From positions 2,480,001 to 2,544,000 of the forward strand of contig NC_020891.1 of the NCBI RefSeq assembly GCF_000355695.1: a stretch of DNA of 64,000 nt, in the 5' to 3' direction. Position numbers and translations under genes: made by a program. This stretch comes from Clavibacter nebraskensis NCPPB 2581 (GTDB lineage Bacteria > Actinomycetota > Actinomycetes > Actinomycetales > Microbacteriaceae). Every line of letters starts with the position of its first letter. Position 1 is the stretch's first letter. Below the pieces are notes generated by a model. The model was given only the letters and a program-made list of their open reading frames with translations. It searched no databases and was not told the DNA's origin. Shown in pieces: positions 7,696 through 17,476 of this stretch.

Positions 7696-9605
7696 GCGTC
7701 GCGGTCCGAGGCCGCGTCGAGCTGCGCGCGGAGGGCGTCGGCCGTCGTCACCGGGAGGCGGCAGACGAAGTCGGCGCACAGGTACGCGGTGGCGGTGGAT
7801 CCGGCGGCGCGGTCGGCGAGCAGCTCGAAGCCCGCGTCGGCCCACGCGCGCGCGGCGGTCTCCGTGACGACCAGCGCCACGTCAGGCGGGCGGATGCGGC
7901 CGCGCGCGAGGCCCGCGAGCGGATCGCCCGCCACGTCGGCGCCGTCGGGCAGCACCACGACGAGCTGCCGGCCCGCCGCCTCGATCACCGCCGCCTGCTC
8001 GAGCGCGCCGCCGAACGCGATCGGCCGGGTGGCGCCGCCCGCCGTCACCGTCGCGAGCGCGGCGCGGGCCGCCCGGTCGTAGCGCGGATCCGCCGTCAGC
8101 TGACCGAGCACGCGCGCCGCCGACGCCGCCGCCGTGAGGCCCGACGGGTACGCGCCCTCGGACGGGTCGGACGCGAGGTCGAGGCCGAAGCCCGCGAGCA
8201 CCGGATCCGCGCCCGTCGGCACGCGGAAGCCCGCGGCGCCCGGCTGCGGACCGGCGTCGGCGGCCGCGATCGACGCGTCCACGATCCCGCGGGCCCGCAC
8301 CGCGTACGCGACCTCGCCCGTCGCGAGCGCCAGCGCGAGCAGCCCGTCGGCGAGCATCCCGTGGTCCTCGAGCGTCGCGACCGCGGGCGAGACCCGGCCG
8401 TCGATCGACGCGCGCACGAGCGAGCCGTCGGCGCGCACGTGCTCCCGCAGCAGCATGTCGGCGGCGGCGCGGGCCGCGTCGATCCACGCGGGCCGGCCGA
8501 ACGCGCGGCCCGCCCGGGCGAGCGCGCCGATCGCGAGCCCGTTCCAGCCGGTGAGCACCTTGCCGTCGACGGCCGGCGGCTCCTCGGCCGCGCGCCCGGC
8601 GGCATCCAGCACGTAGTACACGCCCTCGACGCGGCGCCCGCCGACCGTGCTCTCGGAGTCCTGGGCGGACGCGAACCCGCCCGACGCGCGCCGGAGCGTG
8701 CCCGTGAGGAACGCGACGATCCCGCCAGCGACCTCCTCGTCGCCGGCGCGCGCGTAGGCGTCGAGGAGCAGGGCGTTGTCGTAGAGCATCCGCTCGTAGT
8801 GCGGCTCGGACCAGTCGCGGCGCGTGGAGTAGCGGAAGAACCCGCCCTCTACGGGATCGCGCAGGTCCGATCCGGCCATCGCGTCGAGCGTGCGGCGGAC
8901 GAGCGCGCCGGTCGCCGCGGCGCGCTCGGGCGCGAGGGCCCCCGAGGTCGCGAGCGTGTCGAGCAGCAGCACGACGGGCGCGACGGGGAACTTGGGCGCG
9001 GATCCGAACCCGCCGTGCTCCGGGTCCTCGAAGCCCGCCAGGTCGGCGGCGACCCGGTCGAGGGCGGCGGCGTCGGGCAGGGGCGAGGCGACGGATCCGC
9101 GCGCCGAGGCCTCGCGGATCGCCGCGCTCAGCTGTCCCGCGCCCTGCTCGACCTGGTCGCGCCGAGCGGTCCAGGCGTCCGCCACGGCGTCGAGCACCTG
9201 CCGGAACGACGGGTGCCCGGCGCGTGGCTCGGGCGGCGAGTAGGTGCCCGCGTGGAAGGTGCGGCCCTCGGGCGTCGTGAACACGTTGAGCGGCCAGCCA
9301 AGCTGGTCGGTGAAGGCGCCGGCGGCGGTGATGAGCGCCGCATCCACCTCCGGGTGCTCCTCGCGGTCGACCTTGATCGCGACGAACCCGTCGTTGAGGC
9401 GCGAGGCGAGCGCCGGATCCTGGAACGTCTCGCGCGCCATCACGTGGCACCAGTGGCAGGTGGCGTAGCCGACCGAGACGAGCACCGGCACGTCGCGGCG
9501 GCGGGCCTCCGCGAACGCCTCCTCGCCCCACGGCCGCCAGTCGACCGGGTTGTCCGCGTGGCTGAGGAGGTACGGGCTGACGGCGTCGGCGAGGCGGTTG
9601 GGCAT
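7692..9605 (-). CDS. DUF255 thioredoxin-fold protein (YyaL/SPATA20 family)
   Basis: A 637-residue protein. Residues 1-160 form the DUF255 thioredoxin-like domain, with [14 protein letters not shown] and the redox motif C50-H-W-C53, then [15 protein letters not shown]. The rest is an (alpha/alpha)6-barrel-like domain related to N-acylglucosamine 2-epimerases, with PKFP, YDNALLL and [14 protein letters not shown]. This is the classic YyaL/spermatogenesis-associated protein 20 architecture. The substrate is unknown; a disulfide or sugar-related role is only inferred from folds. Start ATG is leaderless, with TAGCGT six bases upstream. Length is slightly short of the usual 650-700. Confidence 0.88.
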   Translation of the reverse strand: MPNRLADAVSPYLLSHADNPVDWRPWGEEAFAEARRRDVPVLVSVGYATCHWCHVMARETFQDPALASRLNDGFVAIKVDREEHPEVDAALITAAGAFTDQLGWPLNVFTTPEGRTFHAGTYSPPEPRAGHPSFRQVLDAVADAWTARRDQVEQGAGQLSAAIREASARGSVASPLPDAAALDRVAADLAGFEDPEHGGFGSAPKFPVAPVVLLLDTLATSGALAPERAAATGALVRRTLDAMAGSDLRDPVEGGFFRYSTRRDWSEPHYERMLYDNALLLDAYARAGDEEVAGGIVAFLTGTLRRASGGFASAQDSESTVGGRRVEGVYYVLDAAGRAAEEPPAVDGKVLTGWNGLAIGALARAGRAFGRPAWIDAARAAADMLLREHVRADGSLVRASIDGRVSPAVATLEDHGMLADGLLALALATGEVAYAVRARGIVDASIAAADAGPQPGAAGFRVPTGADPVLAGFGLDLASDPSEGAYPSGLTAAASAARVLGQLTADPRYDRAARAALATVTAGGATRPIAFGGALEQAAVIEAAGRQLVVVLPDGADVAGDPLAGLARGRIRPPDVALVVTETAARAWADAGFELLADRAAGSTATAYLCADFVCRLPVTTADALRAQLDAASDRDA

Positions 9606-9611
9606 GCGTCC

Positions 9612-9617
9612 ACGCTA
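9612..9617 (-). promoter_or_regulatory. -10 element TAGCGT for the DUF255 gene (leaderless)
   Basis: Minus-strand TANNNT box six bases before the ATG at 9605. Confidence 0.55.
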
Positions 9618-9661
9618 CGCGCGGGGCCGGCGGCGGGGTCGGGCGGGCGTCGGGCCGTCCG

Positions 9662-10825
9662 TCAGATCCAGTCGCGCTTGCGGAAGATGCCGTAGAGCAC
9701 GCCGCTCACGCCGAGCATGAGCACGAGGGAGAAGGGGTACCCCCAGTCCCAGTGCAGCTCCGGCATGAGGTCGAAGTTCATGCCGTAGACGCTCGAGACG
9801 AGCGTGGGCGCGAAGAGGATGGCCGCCCAGCCGGAGATCTTGCGGGTCTCCACGCTCTGCCGGTTGCTCGACTCGCTCAGCTCCCGCATCTCCTCGTTCT
9901 GGCGTTGGCCGACGAGCGTCGAGTTCACGGTGAGGATGTCGCGCAGCAGCACGCGGAACTCCTCCACGCGCTCGTTGACGACGATGACGTGGTCGGCGAC
10001 GTCGCGGAGCGCCTGCTGGAGGTCCTCGCTCACCTCGTACTTGCCGGATCCCGCCTGCAGCTGCTGGAGCATGCCGCCGAGCGGGCGCACCGCGCGCTGG
10101 AAGTCGATGACCTCGCGGCTGAGCTCGTAGATGCGGCGGGACACGGCCGGATCCCCGTCGAAGACCTGGTCCTCGATCTCGTCGATGTCGGTGGCGAGGC
10201 CCGTGACGACGGGCGCGTAGCCGTCGACGACGGCGTCGAGGATCGCGTACAGCACCGCCTGCGGCCCGTGCGAGAGGAGCTCGGGCCGCTCCTGCATGCG
10301 CGCGCGGATGGCGGAGAGGTCGGGCGACTCCGCGTGCCGGACGGTGATCACGAAGTTGCGGCCGAGGAACACGTGCAGCTCGCCAAACTCCACCTCCTCG
10401 CGCTCGTCCACGTAGCGGGCGGCGCGCAGGACCGTGAAGAGGGTGGAGCTGTACCGCTCGGTCTTGGGCCGCTGGTGGGCCTGGACCGCGTCCTCCACCG
10501 CGAGCTCGTGCAGGTCGAACTCCTCGGCGAGCGCCTGCAGCTCCTCGACCGTGGGCCGGTAGAGGCCGATCCACGCCATGGCCTCGGGCCGCTCGTCGAG
10601 CTCGCGGAAGGTGTCGGCGAGCATGGCGGGCGAGGCGACGCGGCAGCCGTCCACGTACAGGCCGTTGTCCACGAGGCTCGGGCGGCGCGCGCCCGCCGGG
10701 TCGATGCCGTCGGCCTCCCGCTCGGCCCGCGCGCGCGACGCCCCGCCGCCGGCATGCGCGCCGAGGGGCGCGACGCCCTGGGCGATCGCGGACGTGAGGC
10801 GCGAGCGGATGCGGTGCGGGGACAT
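9662..10825 (-). CDS. corA: CorA-type magnesium/cobalt transporter
   Basis: A 387-residue CorA family divalent-cation channel. The long N-terminal cytoplasmic domain has the typical Glu-rich alpha/beta region and a long stalk helix. The two C-terminal membrane helices follow, with the invariant GMN signature at residues 348-350 (SVYGMNFDLMPE) and the final helix PFSLVLMLGVSGVLYGIF, then a basic KRDW tail. The protein assembles as a pentamer in the plasma membrane and takes up Mg2+. The start at 10825 is supported by TACGGT seven bases upstream; longer readings run into the neighbouring reductase gene in another frame. Confidence 0.92.
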   Translation of the reverse strand: MSPHRIRSRLTSAIAQGVAPLGAHAGGGASRARAEREADGIDPAGARRPSLVDNGLYVDGCRVASPAMLADTFRELDERPEAMAWIGLYRPTVEELQALAEEFDLHELAVEDAVQAHQRPKTERYSSTLFTVLRAARYVDEREEVEFGELHVFLGRNFVITVRHAESPDLSAIRARMQERPELLSHGPQAVLYAILDAVVDGYAPVVTGLATDIDEIEDQVFDGDPAVSRRIYELSREVIDFQRAVRPLGGMLQQLQAGSGKYEVSEDLQQALRDVADHVIVVNERVEEFRVLLRDILTVNSTLVGQRQNEEMRELSESSNRQSVETRKISGWAAILFAPTLVSSVYGMNFDLMPELHWDWGYPFSLVLMLGVSGVLYGIFRKRDWI

Positions 10826-10832
10826 GACGGAC

Positions 10833-10838
10833 ACCGTA
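10833..10838 (-). promoter_or_regulatory. -10 element TACGGT for corA (leaderless)
   Basis: Minus-strand TANNNT box seven bases before the ATG at 10825. Confidence 0.5.
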
Positions 10839-10881
10839 CCCGGCGGAGGTGACACGCCCGTGCCGCTCGGGAGCGCCCCGG

Positions 10882-11724
10882 TCAGACCACCTGGTCGGGG
10901 TGGCTGCCGACGCGTCCGGCGGCCTCGAGCGCGGTGATCCCGGCCACCTCCTCGTCGGTCAGCGCGAAGTCGAAGACGTCCGCGTTCTCGATCAGCCGCT
11001 CCCGGCGCGTGGTCTTCGGGAAGACGATCGTGCCGCGCTGCACGTGCCAGCGCAGCACGACCTGCGCGTCCGTCCTCCCGTGGGCCAGGGCGGCGTCGCG
11101 CACGACCGGTGCGTCGGCGACGGCGCCGCGGGCGAGCGGGCTCCACGCCTGCACGGCGATCCCGTGCTCGGTGAGGTACGCCGTGGTCTCCCGCTGCTGG
11201 TGCCGCGGGTGCAGCTCGATCTGGTCGACCGCGGGCGCGGGCAGCCCGGCGGCATCCAGCGCCTGGAGGTGCGGCACGAGGAAGTTGGAGACGCCGATGG
11301 AGCGGGTGATCCCCTCCTCGCGGGCCTGGGCGAGCGCCTCCCACGTCTCCACGAAGAGGCCGCGCTCGGCGGCCGGCCAGTGGATGAGGATCAGGTCGAC
11401 GGCGGGGAGGCCCAGCCGGTCGAGGCTGCGGCGCATCGCCTCCGCTGCCCGCGCGCGCCCTTGGTCGTCGTTCCAGACCTTGGTGGTGACGAAGAGCTCG
11501 TCGCGCGGGATGCCGGACGCGCGGATCGCCCGCCCGACGCCCTCCTCGTTGCCGTACATGGCCGCGGTGTCGATGTGCCGGTAGCCGACCTCGAGCGCCT
11601 CCGCGACGATCCGCTCGGCGTCCCCGTCGGGCACCTTGTACGTGCCGACGCCGAACTGCGGGATGGGGACGCCGTCGCCCATCGCGACCGACGGGATGGG
11701 CGTGCGGAGGACGGCGCCGCTCAC
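10882..11724 (-). CDS. Aldo/keto reductase (2,5-diketo-D-gluconate reductase-like)
   Basis: A 280-residue NADPH-dependent aldo/keto reductase of the AKR5-like group. The start MGDGVPIPQFGVGTYKV is typical. The catalytic tetrad is visible: Asp in YRHIDTA, Tyr in AAMYGNEEGVG, Lys in TTKVWN, and His in LILIHWP. The cofactor-binding end PKTTRRERLIENADVFDFAL is also present. The GTG start overlaps the TGA of the upstream acyl-CoA ligase gene by four bases, so it is translationally coupled. The physiological substrate is unknown; the group reduces 2,5-diketogluconate, methylglyoxal and other small carbonyls. Confidence 0.88.
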   Translation of the reverse strand: MSGAVLRTPIPSVAMGDGVPIPQFGVGTYKVPDGDAERIVAEALEVGYRHIDTAAMYGNEEGVGRAIRASGIPRDELFVTTKVWNDDQGRARAAEAMRRSLDRLGLPAVDLILIHWPAAERGLFVETWEALAQAREEGITRSIGVSNFLVPHLQALDAAGLPAPAVDQIELHPRHQQRETTAYLTEHGIAVQAWSPLARGAVADAPVVRDAALAHGRTDAQVVLRWHVQRGTIVFPKTTRRERLIENADVFDFALTDEEVAGITALEAAGRVGSHPDQVV

Positions 11725-13307
11725 GCCCCGAACCGGTCGACGAGCTCGCGCTTCAGCACCTTCCCGCTCGGCCCGAGGGGCAGCGCTTCCACGATCTCCA
11801 CGCGTCGAGGGTACTTGTACGAGGCGATCCGCTCGCGCAGGAACGCGATCACCTCGGCCGGGTCCACCTCGGCGTCCCCGCGCACCACGATTGCCGCCGC
11901 CACCTCCTGGCCGTGCAGCTCGTGCGCGACGCCGAACACGGCGCACTGCGCCACGTCCGGGTGCCGGGCGAGCACCTCCTCGACCTCGCGCGGGTACACG
12001 TTGTAGCCGTTGCGCAGGATCATGTCCTTCGTCCGGTCGACCACGCGGATGCAGCCCTCGTCGTCGATGGTGCCGAGGTCGCCCGTGCGGAACCAGCCGT
12101 CGACGATCGCGCGCGCGGTGTCCTCGGGCCGGTGCAGGTAGCCGTTCATGAGGTTGTGGCCGCGGATCACGATCTCGCCGAGCACGCCGCGCTCGAGGAG
12201 CTCGACGCGGTCCTCGTGCTCGGGGTCGGCGATCTCGATCTGCACGCCCCAGATCGGCTTCCCGACGGTGCCCGGCCGGGCCGGAAGCCCCACGTGGTTG
12301 AAGGAGGCGACCGGCGAGGTCTCCGTGAGCCCGTAGCCCTCGTGGATCTCCGCGGAGAACGCCTCCCGGAACGCGTCGATCGCGGCGACCGGGAGCGCGG
12401 CGCCGCCCGAGATGGCGTAGCGCAGGGCCGGGCGCGCGGGGTTCCGGGCGGCGGCGGCCAGCAGCGCGAAGTACATGGTCGGCACGCCCATGAACACCTG
12501 CGTGTCGTGCTCGACCATGAGCGCGAGGGCCGCGTCGCCGTCGAAGCGCGGCACCATCACGATGGTCGCGCCCGCGCGGAACGACGCGTTCATGGTGCAG
12601 GTCTGCCCGAAGGTGTGGAACAGGGGCAGGCAGCCGAGGATCCGGTCGCCCGCGCGCAGGTCGAAGGTGTCGAGCAGGAGCACGTCGACCTGCATCACGA
12701 GCGCGAGGTGGCAGCCCTCGGCGCCCTTCGGCTGGCCCGTGGTTCCCGAGGTGTAGAGGATCGTCGCGGTGTCGGACGGCCGGCGCGGCACGTACGTGCG
12801 GATGGGCGTCGCGGCCCGCGCGAGCTCCTCCAGGCGCTCGGGTCCGCCCTCGGAGGAGGCGGGCACGAGCACGCTGATCACGGGCACCTCGGCGAGCGCC
12901 GCGCCCTTCGCGCCCTGCTCGAGCAGCGGTCCCGCGCACACCAGGAGCGCGGATCCCGAGTCGCGCAGCACGTACGCGATCTCCTCGCTCTTCAGCAGCG
13001 CGTGCACGGGCACGACCACGCCGCCGAGCGCGAGCACGGCGTAGTAGACGCGTGGGAAGTCCGCGACGTTCGGGATGAGCATCGCGACGCGCGTGCCCTC
13101 GCCCACCCCGAGGTGGCGGAGGGCGCCCGCGTAAGCGCGCGTCTCGTCCCAGAGCTCGCGGTAGGTGGTGGAGACGTCGCCGACGACCACGGCGACGCGG
13201 TCGGCGTGCCGGTCGGCGGACTCGGCGAGGATCGCGGCGACCGAGACGGAGGCGAACCCGCCGTGGGGCTGCTCGTGCTCGGGCTGGAGGGGCGTGTCGG
13301 AGCTCAT
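11721..13307 (-). CDS. Acyl-CoA synthetase (AMP-forming, FadD-like)
   Basis: A 528-residue ANL-superfamily ligase. It has the AMP-binding P-loop ILYTSGTTGQPKGAEG at about 180, the adenine motif EGYGLTETSP, the hinge GWFRTGDLGTIDDEG, VDRTKDMILRNGYNVYPREVEEVL, and the C-terminal catalytic lysine in LGPSGKVLKREL. It would activate a carboxylic acid, most likely a medium- or long-chain fatty acid, to its CoA thioester. Four-base overlap with the downstream aldo/keto reductase suggests one transcript. No TANNNT box sits at leaderless distance upstream. The exact acid is unknown. Confidence 0.87.
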   Translation of the reverse strand: MSSDTPLQPEHEQPHGGFASVSVAAILAESADRHADRVAVVVGDVSTTYRELWDETRAYAGALRHLGVGEGTRVAMLIPNVADFPRVYYAVLALGGVVVPVHALLKSEEIAYVLRDSGSALLVCAGPLLEQGAKGAALAEVPVISVLVPASSEGGPERLEELARAATPIRTYVPRRPSDTATILYTSGTTGQPKGAEGCHLALVMQVDVLLLDTFDLRAGDRILGCLPLFHTFGQTCTMNASFRAGATIVMVPRFDGDAALALMVEHDTQVFMGVPTMYFALLAAAARNPARPALRYAISGGAALPVAAIDAFREAFSAEIHEGYGLTETSPVASFNHVGLPARPGTVGKPIWGVQIEIADPEHEDRVELLERGVLGEIVIRGHNLMNGYLHRPEDTARAIVDGWFRTGDLGTIDDEGCIRVVDRTKDMILRNGYNVYPREVEEVLARHPDVAQCAVFGVAHELHGQEVAAAIVVRGDAEVDPAEVIAFLRERIASYKYPRRVEIVEALPLGPSGKVLKRELVDRFGA

Positions 13308-13432
13308 GGACGGATCCCGTCGGTCGTCGTCGGCTCGGGAGGCGGCTGCGACCCGCGCGCCGCGTGGTCCCGGCGCCTTTCCCCGAAGCTACCTCCGGGC
13401 CCCCGCCACGGGGAGGGGCGACGGTGCGCGGA

Positions 13433-13438
13433 TAGACT
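13433..13438 (+). promoter_or_regulatory. -10 element TAGACT for hrpA (nearly leaderless)
   Basis: TANNNT box nine bases before the ATG at 13448, implying a leader of only 0-3 bases. Confidence 0.5.
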
Positions 13439-13447
13439 CAAACCAGC

Positions 13448-16400
13448 ATGGAATCCAGCATCGCGTACCCGCCCGAGCTCCCCGTCAGCCGGATGCGGGA
13501 CGAGATCGCCGACGCCATCCGCGACAACCAGGTCGTCATCGTCGCGGGCGCGACGGGCTCCGGCAAGACCACGCAGCTGCCGAAGATCTGCCTCGAGCTC
13601 GGTCGCGAGAGCATCGGCCACACGCAGCCCCGTCGCCTCGCCGCGCGCACCATCTCGGAGCGCATCGCGGAGGAGCTCGGGGGCGAGGTCGGCCAGCTCG
13701 TCGGCTACCAGGTGCGCTTCACCGACAAGGTCTCCGCCGACACCCGCATCAAGCTCATGACCGACGGGATCCTGCTCAACGAGCTGCAGCGCGACCGGCT
13801 GCTGAAGAAGTACGACACGATCATCATCGACGAGGCCCACGAGCGTAGCCTCAACATCGACTTCCTGCTCGGCTACCTCAAGCAGCTGCTGCCGCGCCGG
13901 CCCGACCTGAAGGTCATCATCACGTCGGCCACCATCGACCCGCAGAGCTTCTCGCGGCACTTCGGCGACGCGCCCATCGTGGAGGTCTCGGGACGCACGT
14001 ACCCCGTGGAGATCCGCTACCGGCCGCTCGTCGCGGAGGCCGCCGTCGCGGGCGAGGATGACGACCTCGCGGACGCGCCGATGGAGCGCCCGGCCGACGA
14101 CCGCGATTACCTCGAGGGCATCAACGCCGCCCTCGACGAGCTCGCGGGCGAGTCATTGGGCGACGTGCTCGTGTTCCTCAGCGGCGAGAACGAGATCCGC
14201 GACGCCGAGGACGCGATCCGCTCCCGGAACCTCCCGCACACCGAGGTGCTGCCGCTCTACGGGCGGCTCTCCTCGGCCGACCAGCACCGCGTCTTCCAGC
14301 CGTCGACGCAGGCGGGCGTGCGCCGCCGCATCGTGCTCGCCACCAACGTCGCCGAGACGAGCCTCACGGTGCCCGGCATCAAGTACGTGATCGACGCCGG
14401 CACCGCGCGCATCTCCCGCTACTCCGTGCGCTCGAAGGTGCAGCGGCTCCCCATCGAGGCGATCTCGCAGGCGTCCGCCAACCAGCGCTCGGGCCGCTCC
14501 GGCCGCACGAGCGACGGCATCGCGATCCGCCTCTACTCGGAGGAGGACTTCCTCCGCCGACCCGAGTTCACCGAGCCGGAGATCCTCCGCACCAACCTCG
14601 CGGCCGTCATCCTGCAGATGGTGTCGCTCGGCCTCGGCGACATCGCCGCGTTCCCGTTCCTCCAGCCGCCGGACTCGCGCGGCATCAAGGACGGCGTGGA
14701 CCTCCTCACCGAGCTGGGCGCGGTCGTCCGCTCCCCCGACGGCACCCCCGCGCTCACCAAGGTGGGCCGCGACCTGTCGCGCCTGCCCATCGACCCGCGG
14801 TTCGCGCGCATGGTCGTCGAGTCGCGCAAGCACGGGGTGAGCCGCGAGGTCATGATCATCGTGGCCGGCCTCACCATCCAGGACGTGCGCGAGCGCCCGC
14901 TCGAGAAGCGCCCGCAGGCCGACCAGCAGCACGCGCGCTTCGTGGATCCGTCGAGCGACTTCATCACCCTCCTCAACCTCTGGAACTACCTGGAGGAGAA
15001 GGAGGCCGAGCTCTCCTCGAGCGCGTTCCGCCGCATGTGCAAGGCCGAGTTCCTCAACTACGTGCGCGTGCGCGAGTGGAAGGACGTGTTCCGGCAGCTC
15101 CGCCAGCTCGCCCGACCGCTCGACCTGCAGATGAACGAGCCCAAGGCCGACCCCGACGGGATCCACAAGTCGCTGCTCGCGGGCCTCCTCTCGCACATCG
15201 GCCTGAAGGATGCGCAGAAGAAGGACTACGTGGGCGCCCGCCAAGCGCGGTTCGTGGTGTTCCCGGGATCCGCGCTCGCGAAGAAGCAGCCCGACGCGAT
15301 CATGAGCGCCGAGCTCGTGGAGACCAGCCGCCTGTTCGCGCGCACCAACGCGGCCATCGACCCGGCGTGGGCCGAGCCGATCGCGGGCGGGCTCGTCAAG
15401 CGCACCCACAGCGAGCCGCACTGGGAGAAGAAGCAGGGCGCGACCGTCGCGTGGGAGCGCGTGACGCTCTACGGCGTCCCGATCGTGCTCAAGCGGCGCG
15501 TGCAGTTCTCCCGCATCGATCCCGCGTACGCGCGCGAGCTGTTCATCCGGCACGCGCTCGTCGAGGGCGACTGGGAGTCGCAGCAGGCGTTCGACCGCGC
15601 CAACCGGAAGCTCCGCGAGGAGCTCGCCGAGGTCGAGGTGCGCACGCGCCGCCGCGACATCCTCAACGACGACGAGGCCGTCTTCGAGTTCTACGACAGG
15701 CGGATCCCGCGCGACGTCGCCTCCACGCGCGCCTTCGAGGGCTGGTGGAAGAAGGCCCGGCAGGAGACGCCCGACCTCCTCACGATGACCGCCGAGGAGC
15801 TCCTCGCCGAGGACGCCGTCGACGTCGACGAGGCCGCGTTCCCGCCCACCTGGCAGCAGGGCGACCAGCGCCTGTCCCTCACCTACCGCTTCGAGCCGGG
15901 CGCGCCCGACGACGGCGTCACCGTGCAGGTCCCGCTCGCGCTCCTCGCGCGCCTCAGCCCCGCGGGCTTCGACTGGCAGGTGCCCGGCATGCGGCGCGAT
16001 CTCGTCACCGCGATGATCAAGGCCCTCCCCAAGGCGCTCCGCAAGAACGTGGTGCCCGCCGCCGACTGGGCCGACCGGCTGCTCGAGGGGCTGCCCGAGC
16101 CGGATCCGCAGCACCCCGTGGCCTTCACCACCACCCTCGCGGGCCTCATCATGCGGAAGGCCCACGTGCGCGTCGCGGACGACGACTTCGACCTCGACCG
16201 GATCCCCGCCCACCTGCGCATGGCGTTCCGCGTGGTCGACGAGCGCGGCCGCGAGGTGGCCGCCGGACGCGACCTCACCGAGCTGCAGGCGCGACTGTCC
16301 AGCCGCGCCCGCGACAGCGTCGCCCGGGCCACCGCGCGGCCCGTCGAGCGCGTCGCCGGCGCGAAGGGCGGTGCGCCCCGCGGCATGGAGCGCACCGGCC

Positions 16401-17266
16401 TCACCACGTGGGACCTCGACGAGCTGCCTCGCTTCGTCGACACCGCGCAGGGCGGCACGGGCGACAGCCGGCACGTCATCCGCGCGTACCCGGCGCTCGT
16501 CGACGAGGGATCCACCGTCGCGATCCGCCTCATGGCGACCGCCGAGGACCAGGCGCACGCCATGCCCGGCGGCGTCCGGCGCCTCCTCGTCCTCGCCATC
16601 GCCAACCCCTCGGCCTACGTGAAGCAGCACCTCACGAGCCAGGAGAAGCTGATGCTCGCGACGAGCCCGTACCCGAACGTGCAGGCGCTCTTCGACGACT
16701 GCCTGCTCGCGTGCATCGACCAGGTGCTCGAGCGCGTGGCCCCCGGCGGCGCGATCTACTCGAAGGAGCTGTTCGAGACGGCGCGCGACCGCGTCTCGGG
16801 CGTCGTCATGGACTCGATGTTCGACACGGTGGCGCTCGTCAACCGCGTGCTCACGGGCGCGCGCGACGCCGAGCGCGCCATCAAGCAGGCCACGAGCATG
16901 CAGCTGATCGGCGCGCTCACCGACGCGCGCGACCAGCTCGCGGGCCTCGTGCACCCGGGCTTCGTCTCCGCCACCGGTCTCGCCCGGCTGCAGCGCCTGC
17001 CCGCCTACCTCTCCGGGCTCACCCACCGCGTGCAGCGCCTCCCCGACCAGCCCGCGCGCGACCGCGCGTGGATGACCGAGGTGCAGAAGGCGACCGACCT
17101 CTACCGCGAGGCCGGCGGCGTCATCCCGTCGGCGCCGCGCGCGCCCGAGTCGCTCGTGCACGCGCGCTGGATGCTCGAGGAGCTGCGGCTCAGCCTCTTC
17201 GCCCAGCATCTGCCGACGGCCGAACCGGTGTCGCTGCAGCGGATCCGCAAGGTGCTCGCGGGCTGA
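13448..17266 (+). CDS. hrpA: ATP-dependent RNA helicase HrpA (DEAH box)
   Basis: A 1272-residue DEAH/RHA helicase of full HrpA length. It has Walker A GATGSGKT at residues 34-41, the DEAH box at 128-131 (IIDEAHERSLN), motif III SATID, motif V LATNVAETSLTVPGIKYVIDAGT and motif VI QRSGRSGRT. These are followed by the HA2 and OB-fold domains and the long HrpA-specific DUF3418 C-terminal half (about 700-1270). HrpA acts on mRNA and ribosomes; in E. coli it resolves ribosome collisions. Monocistronic, with a near-leaderless start. The opposite strand carries a long open frame that is a G+C shadow of this gene. Confidence 0.95.
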   Translation: MESSIAYPPELPVSRMRDEIADAIRDNQVVIVAGATGSGKTTQLPKICLELGRESIGHTQPRRLAARTISERIAEELGGEVGQLVGYQVRFTDKVSADTRIKLMTDGILLNELQRDRLLKKYDTIIIDEAHERSLNIDFLLGYLKQLLPRRPDLKVIITSATIDPQSFSRHFGDAPIVEVSGRTYPVEIRYRPLVAEAAVAGEDDDLADAPMERPADDRDYLEGINAALDELAGESLGDVLVFLSGENEIRDAEDAIRSRNLPHTEVLPLYGRLSSADQHRVFQPSTQAGVRRRIVLATNVAETSLTVPGIKYVIDAGTARISRYSVRSKVQRLPIEAISQASANQRSGRSGRTSDGIAIRLYSEEDFLRRPEFTEPEILRTNLAAVILQMVSLGLGDIAAFPFLQPPDSRGIKDGVDLLTELGAVVRSPDGTPALTKVGRDLSRLPIDPRFARMVVESRKHGVSREVMIIVAGLTIQDVRERPLEKRPQADQQHARFVDPSSDFITLLNLWNYLEEKEAELSSSAFRRMCKAEFLNYVRVREWKDVFRQLRQLARPLDLQMNEPKADPDGIHKSLLAGLLSHIGLKDAQKKDYVGARQARFVVFPGSALAKKQPDAIMSAELVETSRLFARTNAAIDPAWAEPIAGGLVKRTHSEPHWEKKQGATVAWERVTLYGVPIVLKRRVQFSRIDPAYARELFIRHALVEGDWESQQAFDRANRKLREELAEVEVRTRRRDILNDDEAVFEFYDRRIPRDVASTRAFEGWWKKARQETPDLLTMTAEELLAEDAVDVDEAAFPPTWQQGDQRLSLTYRFEPGAPDDGVTVQVPLALLARLSPAGFDWQVPGMRRDLVTAMIKALPKALRKNVVPAADWADRLLEGLPEPDPQHPVAFTTTLAGLIMRKAHVRVADDDFDLDRIPAHLRMAFRVVDERGREVAAGRDLTELQARLSSRARDSVARATARPVERVAGAKGGAPRGMERTGLTTWDLDELPRFVDTAQGGTGDSRHVIRAYPALVDEGSTVAIRLMATAEDQAHAMPGGVRRLLVLAIANPSAYVKQHLTSQEKLMLATSPYPNVQALFDDCLLACIDQVLERVAPGGAIYSKELFETARDRVSGVVMDSMFDTVALVNRVLTGARDAERAIKQATSMQLIGALTDARDQLAGLVHPGFVSATGLARLQRLPAYLSGLTHRVQRLPDQPARDRAWMTEVQKATDLYREAGGVIPSAPRAPESLVHARWMLEELRLSLFAQHLPTAEPVSLQRIRKVLAG

Positions 17267-17324
17267 CGCGCCGGGTCGGCCGCCGGATCGGGCGGGTGGG
17301 TGCTGTCGCGCCCGTCCTCGATTT

Positions 17325-17356
17325 CGTATACAACGGCGTGTACAGCGCTGTCGACA
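17325..17356 (+). promoter_or_regulatory. Triple operator-like repeat upstream of the NCS1/urea operon
   Basis: Three copies of the pseudo-palindrome YGTNNACA occur with an exact 12-base period: CGTATACA (17325), CGTGTACA (17337) and TGTCGACA (17349). A perfect 10-bp palindrome ACAGCGCTGT (17342-17351) bridges copies two and three. The half-site GT..AC matches the general operator style of FadR/FCD-type GntR regulators, and one is encoded at 19240. Assignment of the regulator is inference. Confidence 0.55.
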
Positions 17357-17476
17357 CATGGATGTTCGCTGCGGGGAACATGGCGGTAACACGGCGTCAG
17401 CAGAGTGGTGGACACGGCGCCCGCCGGAGCGCGTCGCGCATCCCTCCCTGCACCGTCGTCCGTGAAAGGTCGTGCC

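Noticed and set aside
14153-17392. Very long open frame on the minus strand opposite hrpA
   Set aside because: Its sequence is low-complexity Arg/Ala/Gly/His-rich with no domain, and the plus strand encodes a full HrpA; it is a G+C codon-bias shadow.
17267-17476. Guanidine (ykkC-type) riboswitch before the NCS1/urea operon
   Set aside because: The 210-base leader shows no conserved ykkC core that I can recognise; only the operator-like repeats stand out.
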